Below are positions 22,805-34,522 of a DNA stretch of 64,000 bases, piece after piece. The notes under the pieces were generated by a model. It was not told the origin of the DNA, did no database searches, and saw only the letters and a program-made list of their open reading frames with translations. The DNA is taken from assembly GCA_025024175.1 (NCBI GenBank), contig QCXZ01000075.1, positions 7,874,001-7,938,000 of the forward strand. The letters run 5' to 3'. The DNA is from Rhyzopertha dominica (lineage: Eukaryota > Arthropoda > Insecta > Coleoptera > Bostrichidae). Made by a program: the position numbers and the translations under genes. How positions within the stretch are numbered: the first letter of the stretch is position 1; each line of letters opens with the position of its first letter.

Positions 22805-22939
22805 ACTATGAGTATTAAGTCTGTCAGCAGTAGATCTAAACTGCACTGATGAGTTATAATGATAGCGAAATAGATCTATCTGCAGTTGGTTGCGGTGCAG
22901 ACAGCACAGCGTAGAGGTGCGTTTTAAACTATGAGTATT
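22805..22939 (+). repeat. 12-bp target-site duplication around the hammerhead unit, copy 1
   Basis: ACTATGAGTATT occurs at 22805-22816 and again at 22928-22939, exactly bracketing the 111-bp unit. A perfect 12-bp duplication without terminal inverted repeats is typical of insertion of RNA by target-primed reverse transcription. Confidence 0.8.
22817..22927 (+). ncRNA. Retroposed hammerhead ribozyme, copy 1
   Basis: All parts of a type I hammerhead are present at 22839-22887: stem I AACTGCA (22839-22845) pairs perfectly with TGCAGTT (22881-22887); CTGATGA (22846-22852); stem II GTTAT/ATAGC with loop AATG; GAAA (22867-22870); stem III ATA/TAT closed by GATC; cleavage-site C at 22880 preceded by AT. 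This is the exact consensus CUGANGA...GAAA...NUH. Outside stem I, CTGTC (22821) can pair with GACAG (about 22900) to extend the helix. The unit has no coding capacity. It starts later than copies 2 and 3, as in 5' truncation. Confidence 0.85.
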
Positions 22940-23101
22940 GTTTGTGAAACATTGTTATTTAAGGATCCTGCAAACCAGTATTTACTATAATTTACAGATT
23001 GATTTAATATTAACAGATTAAAAGCATGATAAATTGTTACAAATTAAAAATTGTTGCATCAAAACAAATGTGAGATAACTGACATAGAACGAACTGACGA
23101 G

Positions 23102-23574
23102 ATGGCTCACCTAGAAGGGTTTGATTTCGGAGTCGAAGTGGTTGAAGAGATTAACCCAGATCAAAAAACTAAAGCTCAAGAGTACATGATAAAAATGTAT
23201 GAACAGCTCAAGTGACACCCGACGATCGACTCTATACAGTAACAGATCATCAGCGTCGAACAGCGGGTAATCCAGATCCATCGTTTATTCCGACGACTGG
23301 GTTTAAGACAAATTAGAAAGTAAAGAAGCTCTGTGCAGTGAAGGTTGATGATGTGGTTTATCGCGCATCAATTTTTCATAAAATGGACGACTTACGAGAA
23401 TTGCTAGAACTACCTCAGAAACATGAACAAAAAATCGAAGAAATTCTGGACAAAACGGAAAGACTAAAGAGGAATCCACCGCTACGAAAAAGAATACAGC
23501 AAAGTCACGTCAAAGTGAAGGATTGGTCTCCAGCCTGCACCAAGGACCCAGGCAAAACAGACGTTTTCATGTAA
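23102..23574 (+). pseudogene. Unidentified protein-coding relic, frameshifted
   Basis: Reads MAHLEGFDFGVEVVEEINPD and on to YMIKMYEQLK, then a frameshift near 23215, then TAGNPDPSFIPTTGFKT, one TAG at about 23317, then VDDVVYRASIFHKMDDLREL, a charged helical stretch, and KRIQQSHVKVKDWSPACTK. The mix looks like a real, lysine/glutamate-rich protein without introns, perhaps a processed pseudogene; I do not recognise the parent. The hammerhead unit copy 2 is inserted at its end, and beyond the insertion the frame appears to continue for about a dozen codons. Confidence 0.5.
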
Positions 23575-23735
23575 GTAAGAATTTAGGATGGCAAAACCAG
23601 TTCTATGCCGTGCTGTCTACACTAGACCTAAACTGCACTGATGAACCGTAATGACAGCGAAATAGATCTATCTGCAATTGGTTGAGGTGTAGATAGCACA
23701 GCATAGACATGCATTTTAATAGACGTTTTGATGTA
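23559..23735 (+). repeat. 15-bp target-site duplication around the hammerhead unit, copy 2
   Basis: AGACGTTTTCATGTA at 23559-23573 and AGACGTTTTGATGTA at 23721-23735, one mismatch in fifteen, bracket the unit. Confidence 0.8.
23574..23720 (+). ncRNA. Retroposed hammerhead ribozyme with long stem I, copy 2
   Basis: Ribozyme 23631-23679: AACTGCA, CTGATGA (23638-23644), 14-base stem II region with loop AATG, GAAA (23659-23662), stem III ATA/TAT with loop GATC, cleavage C at 23672, then TGCAATT (one mismatch in stem I). Stem I continues outside an internal loop as a 20-bp helix, 23603-23622 with 23687-23706, with eighteen Watson-Crick pairs, one G.U and one C.A. Stem II is weakened by two mismatches. 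The whole unit is a single long hairpin of about 100 bases. Confidence 0.8.
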
Positions 23736-23744
23736 TCAGTTTCT

Positions 23745-24900
23745 AATTTGTGACAATTCATGATGTTATAACTCCAGAGGCAAAAAAATAGAGCAACTAA
23801 AACCTGTATTTATTCTCACTCCTATTTGCAAATATAAATTTCAGGGACGAAGTTAGGTTTCATTAGTGGTTCTAAAACTTCCATTAAATGACGATATAAT
23901 GCATTTGACAATTGAAATATTTTTATAAATTGACCCTCGTCTCGTTCAAATCATTTCGTCTGTTATTAAACACTTGCTTATCATTCAGTTCTTCCTGGTT
24001 GTAAAAAAACTAACAGATTCATTAACTTATCCATGTCAAAATTGGTAATTAAAACTCACTCGTTATACATATACCACTACCAGCAACTCTCAAATGACGC
24101 ATCATTATGAAATACCTAGTAGAGCTTTTTTATACTAGAATAAGATATATATAGTATAGCGTGTTGAAGGTAAACTAGGGCGAAACTCCCTATAGAGATC
24201 TGAAGAGAACTACAGACACACTGGATTCTATTTAACTCTGCAAAAGCTTTTGAGATGATATTGTTTAAAAATATGTATGGTATTTGTGGTGATATGCTGT
24301 GCCATCAGAGTGTGCTCTATCCTCAAAAAGTGCGATAAATTCTTACGTTTCTGCGTGTTCGCATTCTCCAATATCCACTTTACCCATCTCTACTGCAGCA
24401 TCATCAACTAAACGTTACGATCTTGTAAACAGGGTTTGAGATTATACCTCAGGCAAGTATACGAGTAATTAAAAATGTCAGTGCCCGAAGCGGCTAACAT
24501 CGTTGCGTTTTTTAATTAGTGCGTACATTCAGGGACTGCTGAAATGACGTTAGCGATAAAATGCAGGAACGTAGTTAACATTCACGACTGTTTATGATGA
24601 TAAACCAAAGAATTAGCAGTTTTATGGATTTTACCGCCACAAACCGCTGAAAATATGCGTAATTTGTGCAGGGGTTTTTACCGTTGAACATAAGGTCGGT
24701 ATACACGCGGTTTTAAAGTAAAACAGCTAGTTCCAGCTCTGTTCTATAATATCGGGGTGGTTAAGGCCATCAACCTTGCAAATCGTGAATAAATGATGAA
24801 ACTTGGCAGGAATCTTGTACATACCCATTCCTGCGATTTAAGATATTCCTACCTACCAGGAGTAAATTGCCAAAAATCGCATTTTTCGACGCTTTTAAAT
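23745..24900. other. Unassigned stretch
   Basis: AT-rich, no gene recognised. May contain the decayed 5' part of the LINE that follows. Confidence 0.35.
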
Positions 24901-24949
24901 CGAATTCACGGCATTTGGAAACTTTTATGAAATTTTAGATTAATGCAAA

Positions 24950-26480
24950 ATTTGAATTTACATTTACTAATGAATACGAAATATCTAAAATCATAACGTC
25001 AATTAAAACCAATGCATGTGGTTATGACAGTATAAATGTTAATTTATTACTGAACGTTTTGCCTGTCATTCTTCCCTATGTCACCCACATAATTAATTCT
25101 TGTATTGGCCTTAACACTGTACCTAATAGCTGGAAAAAAATCCATAATATTTCCCATCCCCACAATTAATAAACCTTTGGAATATAAGGATCTTAGACCT
25201 ATTACCCTATTATTATGGCTTCCCAGTTATTGCCGTATGTTGATGAGTTTAAGTTGCTTCCTAGGACTCAGTCTGGATTCCGAAAGGGGTATGGTTGTGA
25301 GACTGCACTTTTGAACGTTACCTACAGATAATATCCTATCAGCCTTAGACATTCGAAAAGTTTTTTTTTTTTGGTACTTTTAGATTATTCTAGAGCTTTT
25401 GATCTAGGCATAGGGACCGATGCATTGAAATTATTTAAAGTTTATCTGTCGGATAGGGTTCAGATTGTTAAAATTGGTGACATTCTATCCGAACCATTTG
25501 GTGTACTTCTGGTGTACCGCATGGATCTATTCTGGATCATATACCTTTTACTTTATAATATATGTCCTTGCTCGTGTCATTCGACATGGTGAGTGCCGTT
25601 ATTATGCTGATGGCACTCAAGTTATTTATTATTCCGATAGAAATACTATTTTGGATACCAAGTAAAAACTTGAGGCGNATCTAAGGAACTTNTATCGCAC
25701 TTTTATGGACCATTCTTTGTCCTTAAATCCATCTAAGTCTAAAGTAATCGTATTTTGTATAGTCTTCTACCTCCCCCTGGTACACTGAATTAGTTACGAA
25801 CTCACATGTTAAGGTAGACGATCAGAATTTGGAAATTTTTAGATGCGCTGAAAGTTTGGGTTTATGTATCGATGACAGATTGCGTTTTAATATATATCTA
25901 AATTCTCTTATTAGTAAGGCATTCTGTAATCTTAGGACTATTTATAATATCCGTCACCTACTAAATTTACAACAAAAAGTATATCTGTGTGATGTTATGG
26001 TCCTTTCTTTGTTTAACTTTGCTGATAGTGTCTATGGACCTTGCTTGAATTATGCCGATTGCAGGAAGATTCAAGTCGTACAAAATTGTTGTTTACGCTT
26101 GATTTTTGCGCTTACGAGAGTACACCATGTTAGTTACAAACTCAAGTTAATATACCTTGGTTGGATATGAGATTACGTAGAAAACTACATTCTGGCTGCT
26201 TATTTAATAAAATGATTTTAAATCAATCTCCCGCCTATTTAAATGAAAAAATTACATTTAGGACAGATGTACACAGTATCAATATATGCAGAAAAGATAT
26301 TCTGTTGATTCCAACTCATAAGCACTGCTTTTATCGTCGCTCCTTTTCTTATTGTGTGTCCGATATATAAAATTATGTCCCTACAGATCTAGAATCTAAA
26401 AGTTCATATTTTTTTAAGCGCGAATATAGGAAGTTTTTGTTATCCAGAACAAAATATTACTGTTTTTTGTGAACCTTAGT
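24950..26480 (+). mobile_element. LINE (non-LTR retrotransposon) reverse transcriptase remnant
   Basis: Broken reverse transcriptase of the jockey/CR1-like group. In order: ISKIITSIKTNACGYDSINV (about 24975), a PNSWKK stretch, an IPTINKPLEYKDLRPITLL reading (25165), a decayed QSGFRKGYGCETALL (25270), LLDYSRAFD (25375), RYYADGTQVIYYSD for the catalytic Y-A-D-D box (about 25595; the second aspartate reads as G), then the thumb: GLCIDDRLRFN, LCDVMVLSLFNFADSVYGPC and CLRLIFALTRVHHVSYKLK (25829-26160), and RRKLHSGCLFNKMI, KITFRTDVHS up to 26370. Frameshifts and stops throughout. No endonuclease domain or tail repeat seen. Confidence 0.8.
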
Positions 26481-26584
26481 TTAGAATATATTCGGCCAAT
26501 TTAATTTGCTTCTTAAATAACATTTTTTCTTGTTTTATCTTATTCATATATATAATTTTGCAGCTAATAAGAATCTCATTACAT

Positions 26585-26910
26585 TTGTGTAGTAAATCAT
26601 CTAAATTAAATTATTTGGAAATTTTAGAGATTTATAAAACTATTAACGAACAAAATTTTACTATTCTAAATGATTTTTGTAATTTCAATTGTCCTATTCT
26701 AAATTCTTTGTTTGATCTAAATTAATGTTTCGTTTGAATTACTGGCAGGTGGGTTGCTTTTCAGTTTGTAGTCAAGTTTGTTGTTTCTGATTTTTGACTT
26801 TGTCAAACTGTTAGTTTCCTTTCATAAATAATTTTTGTACTGACGATGGCTAACATGTAGCCGAAAGCGCTTTACAATTGTAAAAAATAAAGTGGAAGTT
26901 CACTTTAAGA
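26585..26910 (+). mobile_element. Penelope-like element 3' tail
   Basis: A short decayed C-terminal reading (LNYLEILEIYKTINEQNFTI) precedes the terminal motif 26840-26866: CTGACGA, stem GGCT/AGCC with a seven-base loop, GAAA, then GCGCTTTAC. The same end occurs at 63853-63890. Followed by AAATAAAGTGGA. Confidence 0.65.
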
Positions 26911-28735
26911 ATTATTTTCTTTAGAATAATTAATTAATAACTCCATTTAGAGCAGATGGATCAGTTTTCAATTTTTAGTTGGTCATATTAATTGATGTAG
27001 TGATAATATTGCTTTGCAATTTTAAAACTAATTTGAATTTTAAAGTGAACTTGACAGAACCTTTCGCAAATTAAAAACGATGTTTATATTACCATGTTAC
27101 GAGGATAAATGTTGAAAAAGCTTTCATTATAACAATCGCATAATCTAATTTTACCTGTCAGTAAACAATTAACTTAAAATAGTAAGTAGTTTAAAAATAG
27201 TTTGTAATTAAAAGTGGTTAACAATTTGTTGAAGTCATGAAGAAGAATTTAATAAGAATCAAAAGCTTGGCGTTGGAAAACAATATACCTTTATTGAATT
27301 AGTATACAGTAGAATAACCCTCAAATATTTACAGCTATATTGCAAATATGTAATATAAATCAACCAAAAACACTCAGACCACCTTGGACTTGCTGCAACA
27401 AGAACAAAACCTGTTTGTACGGCTTAAAAGCGTTTATAAAGAGCGCACCAGGAAAGAAGTCACACCTTAGGAATAAATTAATAAATCTATGCGCCGTTCT
27501 AGTACAAAATTGCGTCAATGAATAATGGCGGGCACGCCAATGATTTAAATGTCTCACGTCTCCTGGCGCGTACATTACTATACCGATGATCAAGTGCATC
27601 TAGCCTCATGTTATACGATACTATTTTGTACTACCAAAAAAATCTACCTACGGGATATTCCACTTGGGAAATAAGTTAATGAGTACAGTTCATCTGAATT
27701 AGCTCGAGCAAAGCGGCCGCTATATGCAACCGATCCCGATGGTTCAAAAAGTTTTAATAACCAATTTCGTGTGTTTCCGAGCGTAGAATTCGAACAGCTA
27801 ATTGCTAAAAGCAATTCAGTCATGAGCTGCACAACCTCTATACAATAGTAAATAAACGACGAAAGAGCTAGTATAATTGTTTGTTATCCATAACTCCTAT
27901 GTCTCTCGTTCTTACGAGTTGTTTATTATTGCGAGGAATCGATAATCTTTTATAGAAACGCAAGAAACTCCTGAAGATTTGGTTCACCCAAGAGCGCGTC
28001 AAACAATATCTGGAACAGCTCAAAAAACCTGGTTAAAAACAGAAGTGAAGACCCACTATAAGAAATTAAATTAAATCAACAATTATATTAAAATTTATGT
28101 ACTTTAAATTATATTCAAAGCTCAATTATGTTAAGTTATCTAGTTTAGACAGCAAGTTTCAAAATTTTGTTTGAACTCGTGTCAGACGATGTTTTGAGGC
28201 TCCCGTCTTGACAAATATTACAGGCATAATCGAAACGTCAAATTAATAATTTATTGGCAGTGTTTTATAGTGACAGATATCCTTCCTAAAACATATTGTC
28301 TAACATTATGGACGCTGAATGCATTCACCCTCGTATACGAAAACTCCACGGAGAGTACATCCTAAGAACATGCAGAAGACTAGAAAGGACTTCATTGAAG
28401 AAAGTGGGCTTCGTCAACCGATTAGTATTTTTGAAACGCTGCAGAGGTAAAAAGTTGTACCAAATTTTCTTGACAGTAAAACAAACATAAACACAAATTA
28501 ATCAAAATTATGCTTATAACTAAATTTGCTTTAATGACGAAACGCATACACTGCACACGTAGACAACTTGGTTTCTTAGATGAAAACATAAACACAACAT
28601 TGCAAATTGGGTATTTGTCATGTATTTATATTTTGTTAAATTGCATATTAACAGGTAGCAGCTAATCCACAAAGCAGCTGTGACAGTTTATAAATTCGAA
28701 AAAATGGATCGTAAGGTGTATTTTTAATATTAAAA
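26911..28735. other. Unassigned stretch
   Basis: Short open frames (27340-27525, 27644-27832, 28296-28490) without recognisable motifs. Nothing that I can support as a gene. Confidence 0.35.
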
Positions 28736-28752
28736 ATGTGAATATTTAAAGA

Positions 28753-29759
28753 GACCGCCAAAACGCGAACATACTGGCCCTGACGTCAGGTGTCTTGTAA
28801 ATGACCGCTTGTTTACATCTGGGATCAACGCGTCCCGCGTCAGCCTCAGCCCGTCAATTTATCAGTTTGTTGTTTGCGTTCATTTTGTGACAAGCGAATT
28901 AAAATGCGCGAAGAAAAAGTAAAATACTTATGCGTTATGACTTCCGAATACATGTTCATTGTTATGGAATTTGTGTACAGCGACGAGCGGTTCAACGTGG
29001 CGTAAAACGACGTAAAAGCAACAGCATAAGTGAACTTTTTATCAAATTAATGTAGCATTGATAATTTGATCACAGTGGGTTGTTAGAAACATACTATCTG
29101 TAAACATAAAAATGTAAGAATCAAAGATGTACCCTAAACTTGACATTTATTTTAGAGGTCAGAATAAATATAAATTGTTATTTATTTTTGGGGCTCTGGC
29201 GCTCGTTTCGGTCTGACTAACAGTCGAATATATGGGGAATAACCTCCTTCTGTATTATAACATTTCTCTATATCAACTTAAAACGCATATAATTTTTCAT
29301 ATCCTCTGCAAGCTATAACAAAATGGAAACTGAATGGTAAACACTTATAACCCCAAAAAGAACATAAAACTTACAGTAAGAATTAAGATGATCTTCACAA
29401 CAGAAAAACATACTTTGCAATTTCGGCATATCACGTCTAGGGGCCTTAAACAACATTTTCATACGTTGATAATTTCGAGGAACAGTTACAAAATTTTGTT
29501 AGCTGTACTGACTGAAGGGCTTTTATAACCATGTACAAAACAACACTTGTTTTGTTTTCCATACATAATAGATGCTTGTAAAGCTACACAAATCACTTTT
29601 TGGCGCGCCTTCTTACACCGTCCTTTCAATAAACACCATACAAAAGCTTTTCCAATACAAAAATGATACTACACCATTAAACAGCACGCTCCTCGGTAAT
29701 GTTTACGTGACACTTGACGTCACAAGTTGAATAACCTTGGATAGATGCGTTTTGGCGGT
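28753..29759. mobile_element. Candidate non-autonomous DNA transposon with imperfect TIRs
   Basis: ACCGCCAAAACGC begins near 28753, and its exact complement ends near 29758. Further inside, TGACGTCA.GTGTC..GTAAA recurs in inverse orientation (28791 and about 29720). The two matching blocks are separated by unequal, non-matching spacers, so the inverted repeats are imperfect. About 1 kb between, with no transposase. A clear target duplication is not visible. Confidence 0.5.
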
Positions 29760-29789
29760 GACTCCAAAGATTCGAATTTCAGACCGGAA

Positions 29790-31155
29790 ATTCTCTACCT
29801 AAAAATATTTTTTTGTTTTTATTTAACATGGAGTACGATATATATGCATTTCAATATTCATTTTACGTAATTTAAAAAAAAAGGGATAATACCCAATTGC
29901 AAAGAATGCTTTAGATTGTAAAAAAATGTTTTTATTTTATTATTTCCTGGATATTCAATGTTTTTGTAATTGCTAAAAAGGTTGTGACAAATAGTGTGGT
30001 TGTCGAAAAAATGGTATAAAGTATTTAATTGTTTGTGGATTTTACAATAGCCAAGGTTGTCTGAATTCAATACAAGAAGTTATAAAAGATGAGTATGTAT
30101 AAGTCTGATGAAATTAATCGCACCGATTATTTAGAGAGAACTATAATCACCGATAATTAAAAATCAGAATCTAATATAGACTGTGAATGCGACGATGATG
30201 AAAATTGATAGTTTCGTCATTTTTTAATGTTGCTGTTGTACATGGACTAGGCCTACAAGGGACACCGTGTCCAAAAACGCGTCATACACTTTACCTCCAA
30301 GGTGGCGGGGAAATAGGTGGACTTATATAATATATTATAAAAGTTCCCTCTTTAAAATACATTTGACACGAGAACCACTGCTCATATGAAAAAATATCAG
30401 AGAACATGTTTTGTAGATAATTTTATTTTCTACAGTTTTTATAATAAGTACTTTTATTATCCGACAAACAGGAAAGCAGCTATCGCACAAAAACCGATTT
30501 TTTTTTACCTTTTGACATTGAGTATACTAACGTTGCCCCGCTGGTATCAATGGGTACTTTTGAAACCTAATTTCTAAAGTCAAAATAAAGAAATTGAAAT
30601 AAAGCAAGTGATATGACTTAAAAAAGCACGGAAATGCTTTGATTCGATTCTTTCTCGTAAATATTATTAAATACACAATTTAGTAGTACGAATCAATCAA
30701 TGAATAATAGTTTTCTTTAACCACTTCCAACAATAAAAGTTCCTTAACATCGTTAAGAACCTACATTGCTTGAGTTTACGTTACTGCAAGATTTTACTGC
30801 ACCAAATCCGATACCTACGAACCGGGCACCTGTTAAAAAACGCGGACGCCTCGGGAATGCAGGAACGAGTTTAAATCTACTCTCTAGAGCAAACACCTTA
30901 ATTCAGTCAGTTCGTTAGAAATCCACTCCGTTTAACTCAGTTTCTAAATTGATCAATCCTATTAGCAAGACAAATATCTTTCTTTTAATAGCATTACCCT
31001 TGTTTGCCCAAGATGTACTTTGTTCCTCCTGTGCGCTTTCTTAGGTGTACACAGTGTTGCCGTGATCGCGTTATTACAAGCTAATGGGGACTCTATTAAT
31101 ACATTATAGCATTAAGATGTGTATTATTATTAGCGTTTAATCCCTTTTATTTATA
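29790..31155. other. Unassigned stretch before the BEL/Pao element
   Basis: AT-rich with no gene recognised; a short acidic reading ending CECDDDEN at about 30180-30207 resembles the tail of a transposase but is too short to assign. Confidence 0.35.
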
Positions 31156-31160
31156 AATAG

Positions 31161-31584
31161 TGTTAAGAATTAATAGACTTTAGTTATTTAAGTTGCCTCT
31201 TCTAATCGAGGACCATTTTTTGAGTCATTTTGAGTTTTGTTCGCGATTTAAAATTCGCGTTTTAGTATTTATATTGTTCGCCCGCCTACGTTCGTTTACA
31301 CGCGTACGCAGGCGTGTCTTCAAGAAATAGCCAGTACCTAGAAGCCATAGCGATTGGGTACCACGCATGGAACCTTCCTCGTGGAAAAGTCGCTTACCGC
31401 ACTCGCAAAACCGTATCGATCACCGCTTACGTAATAGTCACCGCCAGTTCGCCCGCTTTGACAACGTTGGACATTGTTGGATTACAGGTAGGCGAACAAT
31501 CTTTGTTTTTTGACGAATCTTTTAACCGCAACGAACCAACACCGCCCCTTTTTTTTATAATTATACAGTCCATTTACGTGACAT
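31161..31584 (+). repeat. 5' LTR of the BEL/Pao element
   Basis: 424 bp, TGTT...GACA. Matches the 3' LTR except for one additional A near 31560. Open frames inside it are by-products of the repeat, not genes. Confidence 0.95.
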
Positions 31585-31593
31585 CAAAATTTT

Positions 31594-31611
31594 GGTCCTT
31601 CGAAAGCCGCA
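31594..31611 (+). promoter_or_regulatory. Candidate tRNA primer-binding site
   Basis: TGGTCCTTCGAAAGCCG starts with TGG, the complement of a tRNA CCA end, just after the 5' LTR. The tRNA species is not determined. Confidence 0.6.
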
Positions 31612-31863
31612 TTTAAAAAATACCGCATTAAAGCATTTACAACTCATTTTCTTGAAACCGCATTTTTAAAATCAATATTAGTAAGTTTAACAACGCTACC
31701 ATTTTCTGGCTGATCAAACCGGTCAGGCAGATAGCCACTTGTTTTTGCGCGTTCTTATCTTTCCGCAAAAAGTCAGTAGCGCACCAAGCTGTTTGCACTT
31801 CTCGTCGTATTCGAGGAACACATTCAACCTTCAATTTAAACTGCGAAGTTTTCGTGACAAATA

Positions 31864-34479
31864 ATGGCAACAAATGCAGATAAATTGAAACGGGCTAAAC
31901 AGTGTAGAACCACTGAAATTAATCGGTTGAATGAATTATTAACTGTGGCTCTAGCTGCTAGACAAAATGTTTCAGAACATTCACAGTTTTTGCAGAGATA
32001 TAAATTCATAGATTCCATCAGGGACAACTTCAGCAAATTGCATAATACCGTGTGTTCTTTAATATCCGCCGATGCAGACGATGAATACCTTCTAGAAGAT
32101 AAAGTTCGTGCAACGTTTGACGAGAACTTTTTCTCGATTAAAACAATTTATTACGATTTATTTGAGAAACAGAAATCGATACCAAAGATTGATTCCGATC
32201 TACCGCGCCCGAAACTTCCAGAATTAAAATTGACGAAATTCAATGGTGACATTAAACATTTTACGTCATTTATAGATGTTTTTGATGCGCTCATTCACAA
32301 TAATACGCAGCTTACATCCATTGAAAAATTTTCTCACTTACTTGCATCTTTAGAAGGTCCCCCTAAAAATTTAGTACAGTGTCATACACTATCGTCTGCT
32401 AATTATCTTGTAGCCTATAATGCTTTAAAAAACCGCTATTCTAATACCCGCATTTTAGCAACGTTCCATTGGAATGAGATAGAAAACGCTCCGCGCTTAA
32501 CTTCGGAAAACCCGCCCGCATTACGAAAACTTTTGGACACTTTTACTGAAAATATTGCCGCTCTTAAAAATTTGCAATTTCCTACAGAACAATGGGACTT
32601 TATTTTAACCCATATGCTTCTTAAAAGATTAGATACCGCTTTAGTTTCCAGGTTTGAATTGCAGTATGGCTCAACAGATATGCCTAATTTTGATACTTTA
32701 AAGGAATTTGTTTCCAAACAATGCATTGCTTATGAAACAATGAGTATGGGCTCTACTTCATTCACTACTAGCATAAAAACTCGTACGAGTCCTGCTACAA
32801 TTAATTCGTCACATCTTTCACGAAAAACAAATAACTTGCTTGCATCCAAGGCAACACCGTCTCGCCCGTGTGTTTTTTGTAATACCACGGAGCATTTGAT
32901 TTACAATTGCCCAGTTTTACTTAATAAACTTCCACGTGATCGATACAATTTAGTAAAACAGTATAAACTTTGTGTGAATTGTTTAAGTCACACACACGCC
33001 TCTCAGAATTGCAATTCAGCTTCTAGCTGTAAAATATGTCAGTACCGTCATCACTCACTTTTACATTACCCGCGTTCTGACAATAATAATCCTCCAAACT
33101 TGCTTCTCAATACTCCTAATAATGGAGAAAAAAGAAACGAGTTACTTGCTTCTTCAGCAAAACCAAACCGCACTTCTATTTCGGCTGATATACCTTTAGA
33201 TACTTCCGCTGAGTCTACTTTGTGTCATTTAGGAAAGGCAACCCAACCTAATGTACTGCTTTCCACAGCAGAATTGCGAATACGTAATAGTTTTGGTTAT
33301 TTTATTCCCGCTCGTGCTATTTTGGATTCAGGAAGTGAATCATGTTACATTTCTCGAAATTTAGCGATCCGCTTAGGGTTAAAGATCAGACCGTACTCTG
33401 TTAATATTTACGGGTTAGGAGGAATGAAAACTAAGGCGCATAGTGGAGAAGTTCATTGCACAATTCACCCAAGATGTAAAACGTATCCCACTTACGAATT
33501 TCCCGCAATTGTATTAGATAATATTTGTTCTGAAATTCCCGCATTTAGCTTCGATGTTGAGAAATGGGAACACATCAAAGCATTATGTCTGGCTGATCCA
33601 GATTTTAATAAAACTCACGCTGTTGATCTGATTCTTGGAGCGAATGTTTTTAGTAAGATTTTATTGGATGGTTCTATTTCACCCAATAATCGCGATTTAC
33701 TCCCCGCCATTAATACCACCCTGGGTTATGTACTTATGGGTGAGATTCAGCATAAAAATAACTCATCTCCTGATCATTGTTATTTTACTACATGTACAAG
33801 CGATTCATTAAACAATACACTTCAAAAATTTTGGAGCGTAGAAGAAGTTCCGCAACAAAACTTAATGTCTAGCGAAGATACCGAATGTGAACATAATTTT
33901 TTGAACACAACTTATAGAAACCCGTCTGGGAGATTTGTTGTCTCATTACCATTTCGAACTAACCGTTATCCTAAATTTGAAAATTCTAAATTACCCGCTC
34001 TACGTAGATTTTTCTCTTTAGAAAGGAGACTGAATGCACAGCCTGCTCTTTACAAAGAATATTGTGCCGTTCTTCAGGGGTATCTAGATCACGGGCATAT
34101 GGAGTTAGCGACTTATTTCGATCCTAACGGATATTACCTGCCACATCACTGTGTTCTGAAACCCGAATCGTCTACTACTCAGGTTAGGGTAGTATTCGAC
34201 GCTTCTTCGAAAGATTCTAATAATCAATCACTCAATGACATGGTTTTGCCTGGGCCTAAGTTGCAAAATGACATTGCTGCTATTCTTCTTAAATTTCGAT
34301 TGCATTCAGTTGTTTTGACCGCTGATATAAAGGCTATGTACCGCCAAATTTTAATCGATCCTTCTTGCTACACCTTTCAGAGGATTCTTTGGAGATTTTC
34401 TCAAAATCAACCGTTTCAAGAATATTTTTTGAAAAACCGTTACCTTCGGCGTCAATTCATCGCCATATCTCGCACTTAG
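31864..34479 (+). CDS. BEL/Pao gag, protease and first part of reverse transcriptase
   Basis: 871 codons. Domains in order: gag-like DUF1759 region (about residues 118-290, FNGDIKHFTSFIDVFDALIH); two zinc-knuckle-like Cys/His clusters (about 335-395, CVFC...H...C and CKIC...H); retroviral-type aspartic protease DUF1758 with ILDSGSE (about 485); reverse transcriptase start with VRVVFDASS and LTADIKAMYRQI (about 770-835). The frame shifts in the A run at 34432-34436, so the last dozen residues before the stop are off-frame. Intact otherwise. The expected product is a polyprotein cleaved by its own protease. Confidence 0.9.
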   Translation: MATNADKLKRAKQCRTTEINRLNELLTVALAARQNVSEHSQFLQRYKFIDSIRDNFSKLHNTVCSLISADADDEYLLEDKVRATFDENFFSIKTIYYDLFEKQKSIPKIDSDLPRPKLPELKLTKFNGDIKHFTSFIDVFDALIHNNTQLTSIEKFSHLLASLEGPPKNLVQCHTLSSANYLVAYNALKNRYSNTRILATFHWNEIENAPRLTSENPPALRKLLDTFTENIAALKNLQFPTEQWDFILTHMLLKRLDTALVSRFELQYGSTDMPNFDTLKEFVSKQCIAYETMSMGSTSFTTSIKTRTSPATINSSHLSRKTNNLLASKATPSRPCVFCNTTEHLIYNCPVLLNKLPRDRYNLVKQYKLCVNCLSHTHASQNCNSASSCKICQYRHHSLLHYPRSDNNNPPNLLLNTPNNGEKRNELLASSAKPNRTSISADIPLDTSAESTLCHLGKATQPNVLLSTAELRIRNSFGYFIPARAILDSGSESCYISRNLAIRLGLKIRPYSVNIYGLGGMKTKAHSGEVHCTIHPRCKTYPTYEFPAIVLDNICSEIPAFSFDVEKWEHIKALCLADPDFNKTHAVDLILGANVFSKILLDGSISPNNRDLLPAINTTLGYVLMGEIQHKNNSSPDHCYFTTCTSDSLNNTLQKFWSVEEVPQQNLMSSEDTECEHNFLNTTYRNPSGRFVVSLPFRTNRYPKFENSKLPALRRFFSLERRLNAQPALYKEYCAVLQGYLDHGHMELATYFDPNGYYLPHHCVLKPESSTTQVRVVFDASSKDSNNQSLNDMVLPGPKLQNDIAAILLKFRLHSVVLTADIKAMYRQILIDPSCYTFQRILWRFSQNQPFQEYFLKNRYLRRQFIAISRT

Positions 34480-34522
34480 AACTCTTCTCCAGCTGGCTGA
34501 CGAGGAACGTGAAACTTTTCCT

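Noticed and set aside
31314..31616. Identical open frames of about 100 codons at 31314 and 37388
   Set aside because: They lie in the two LTRs of the BEL/Pao element and only reflect the repeat; no domain and no start context.
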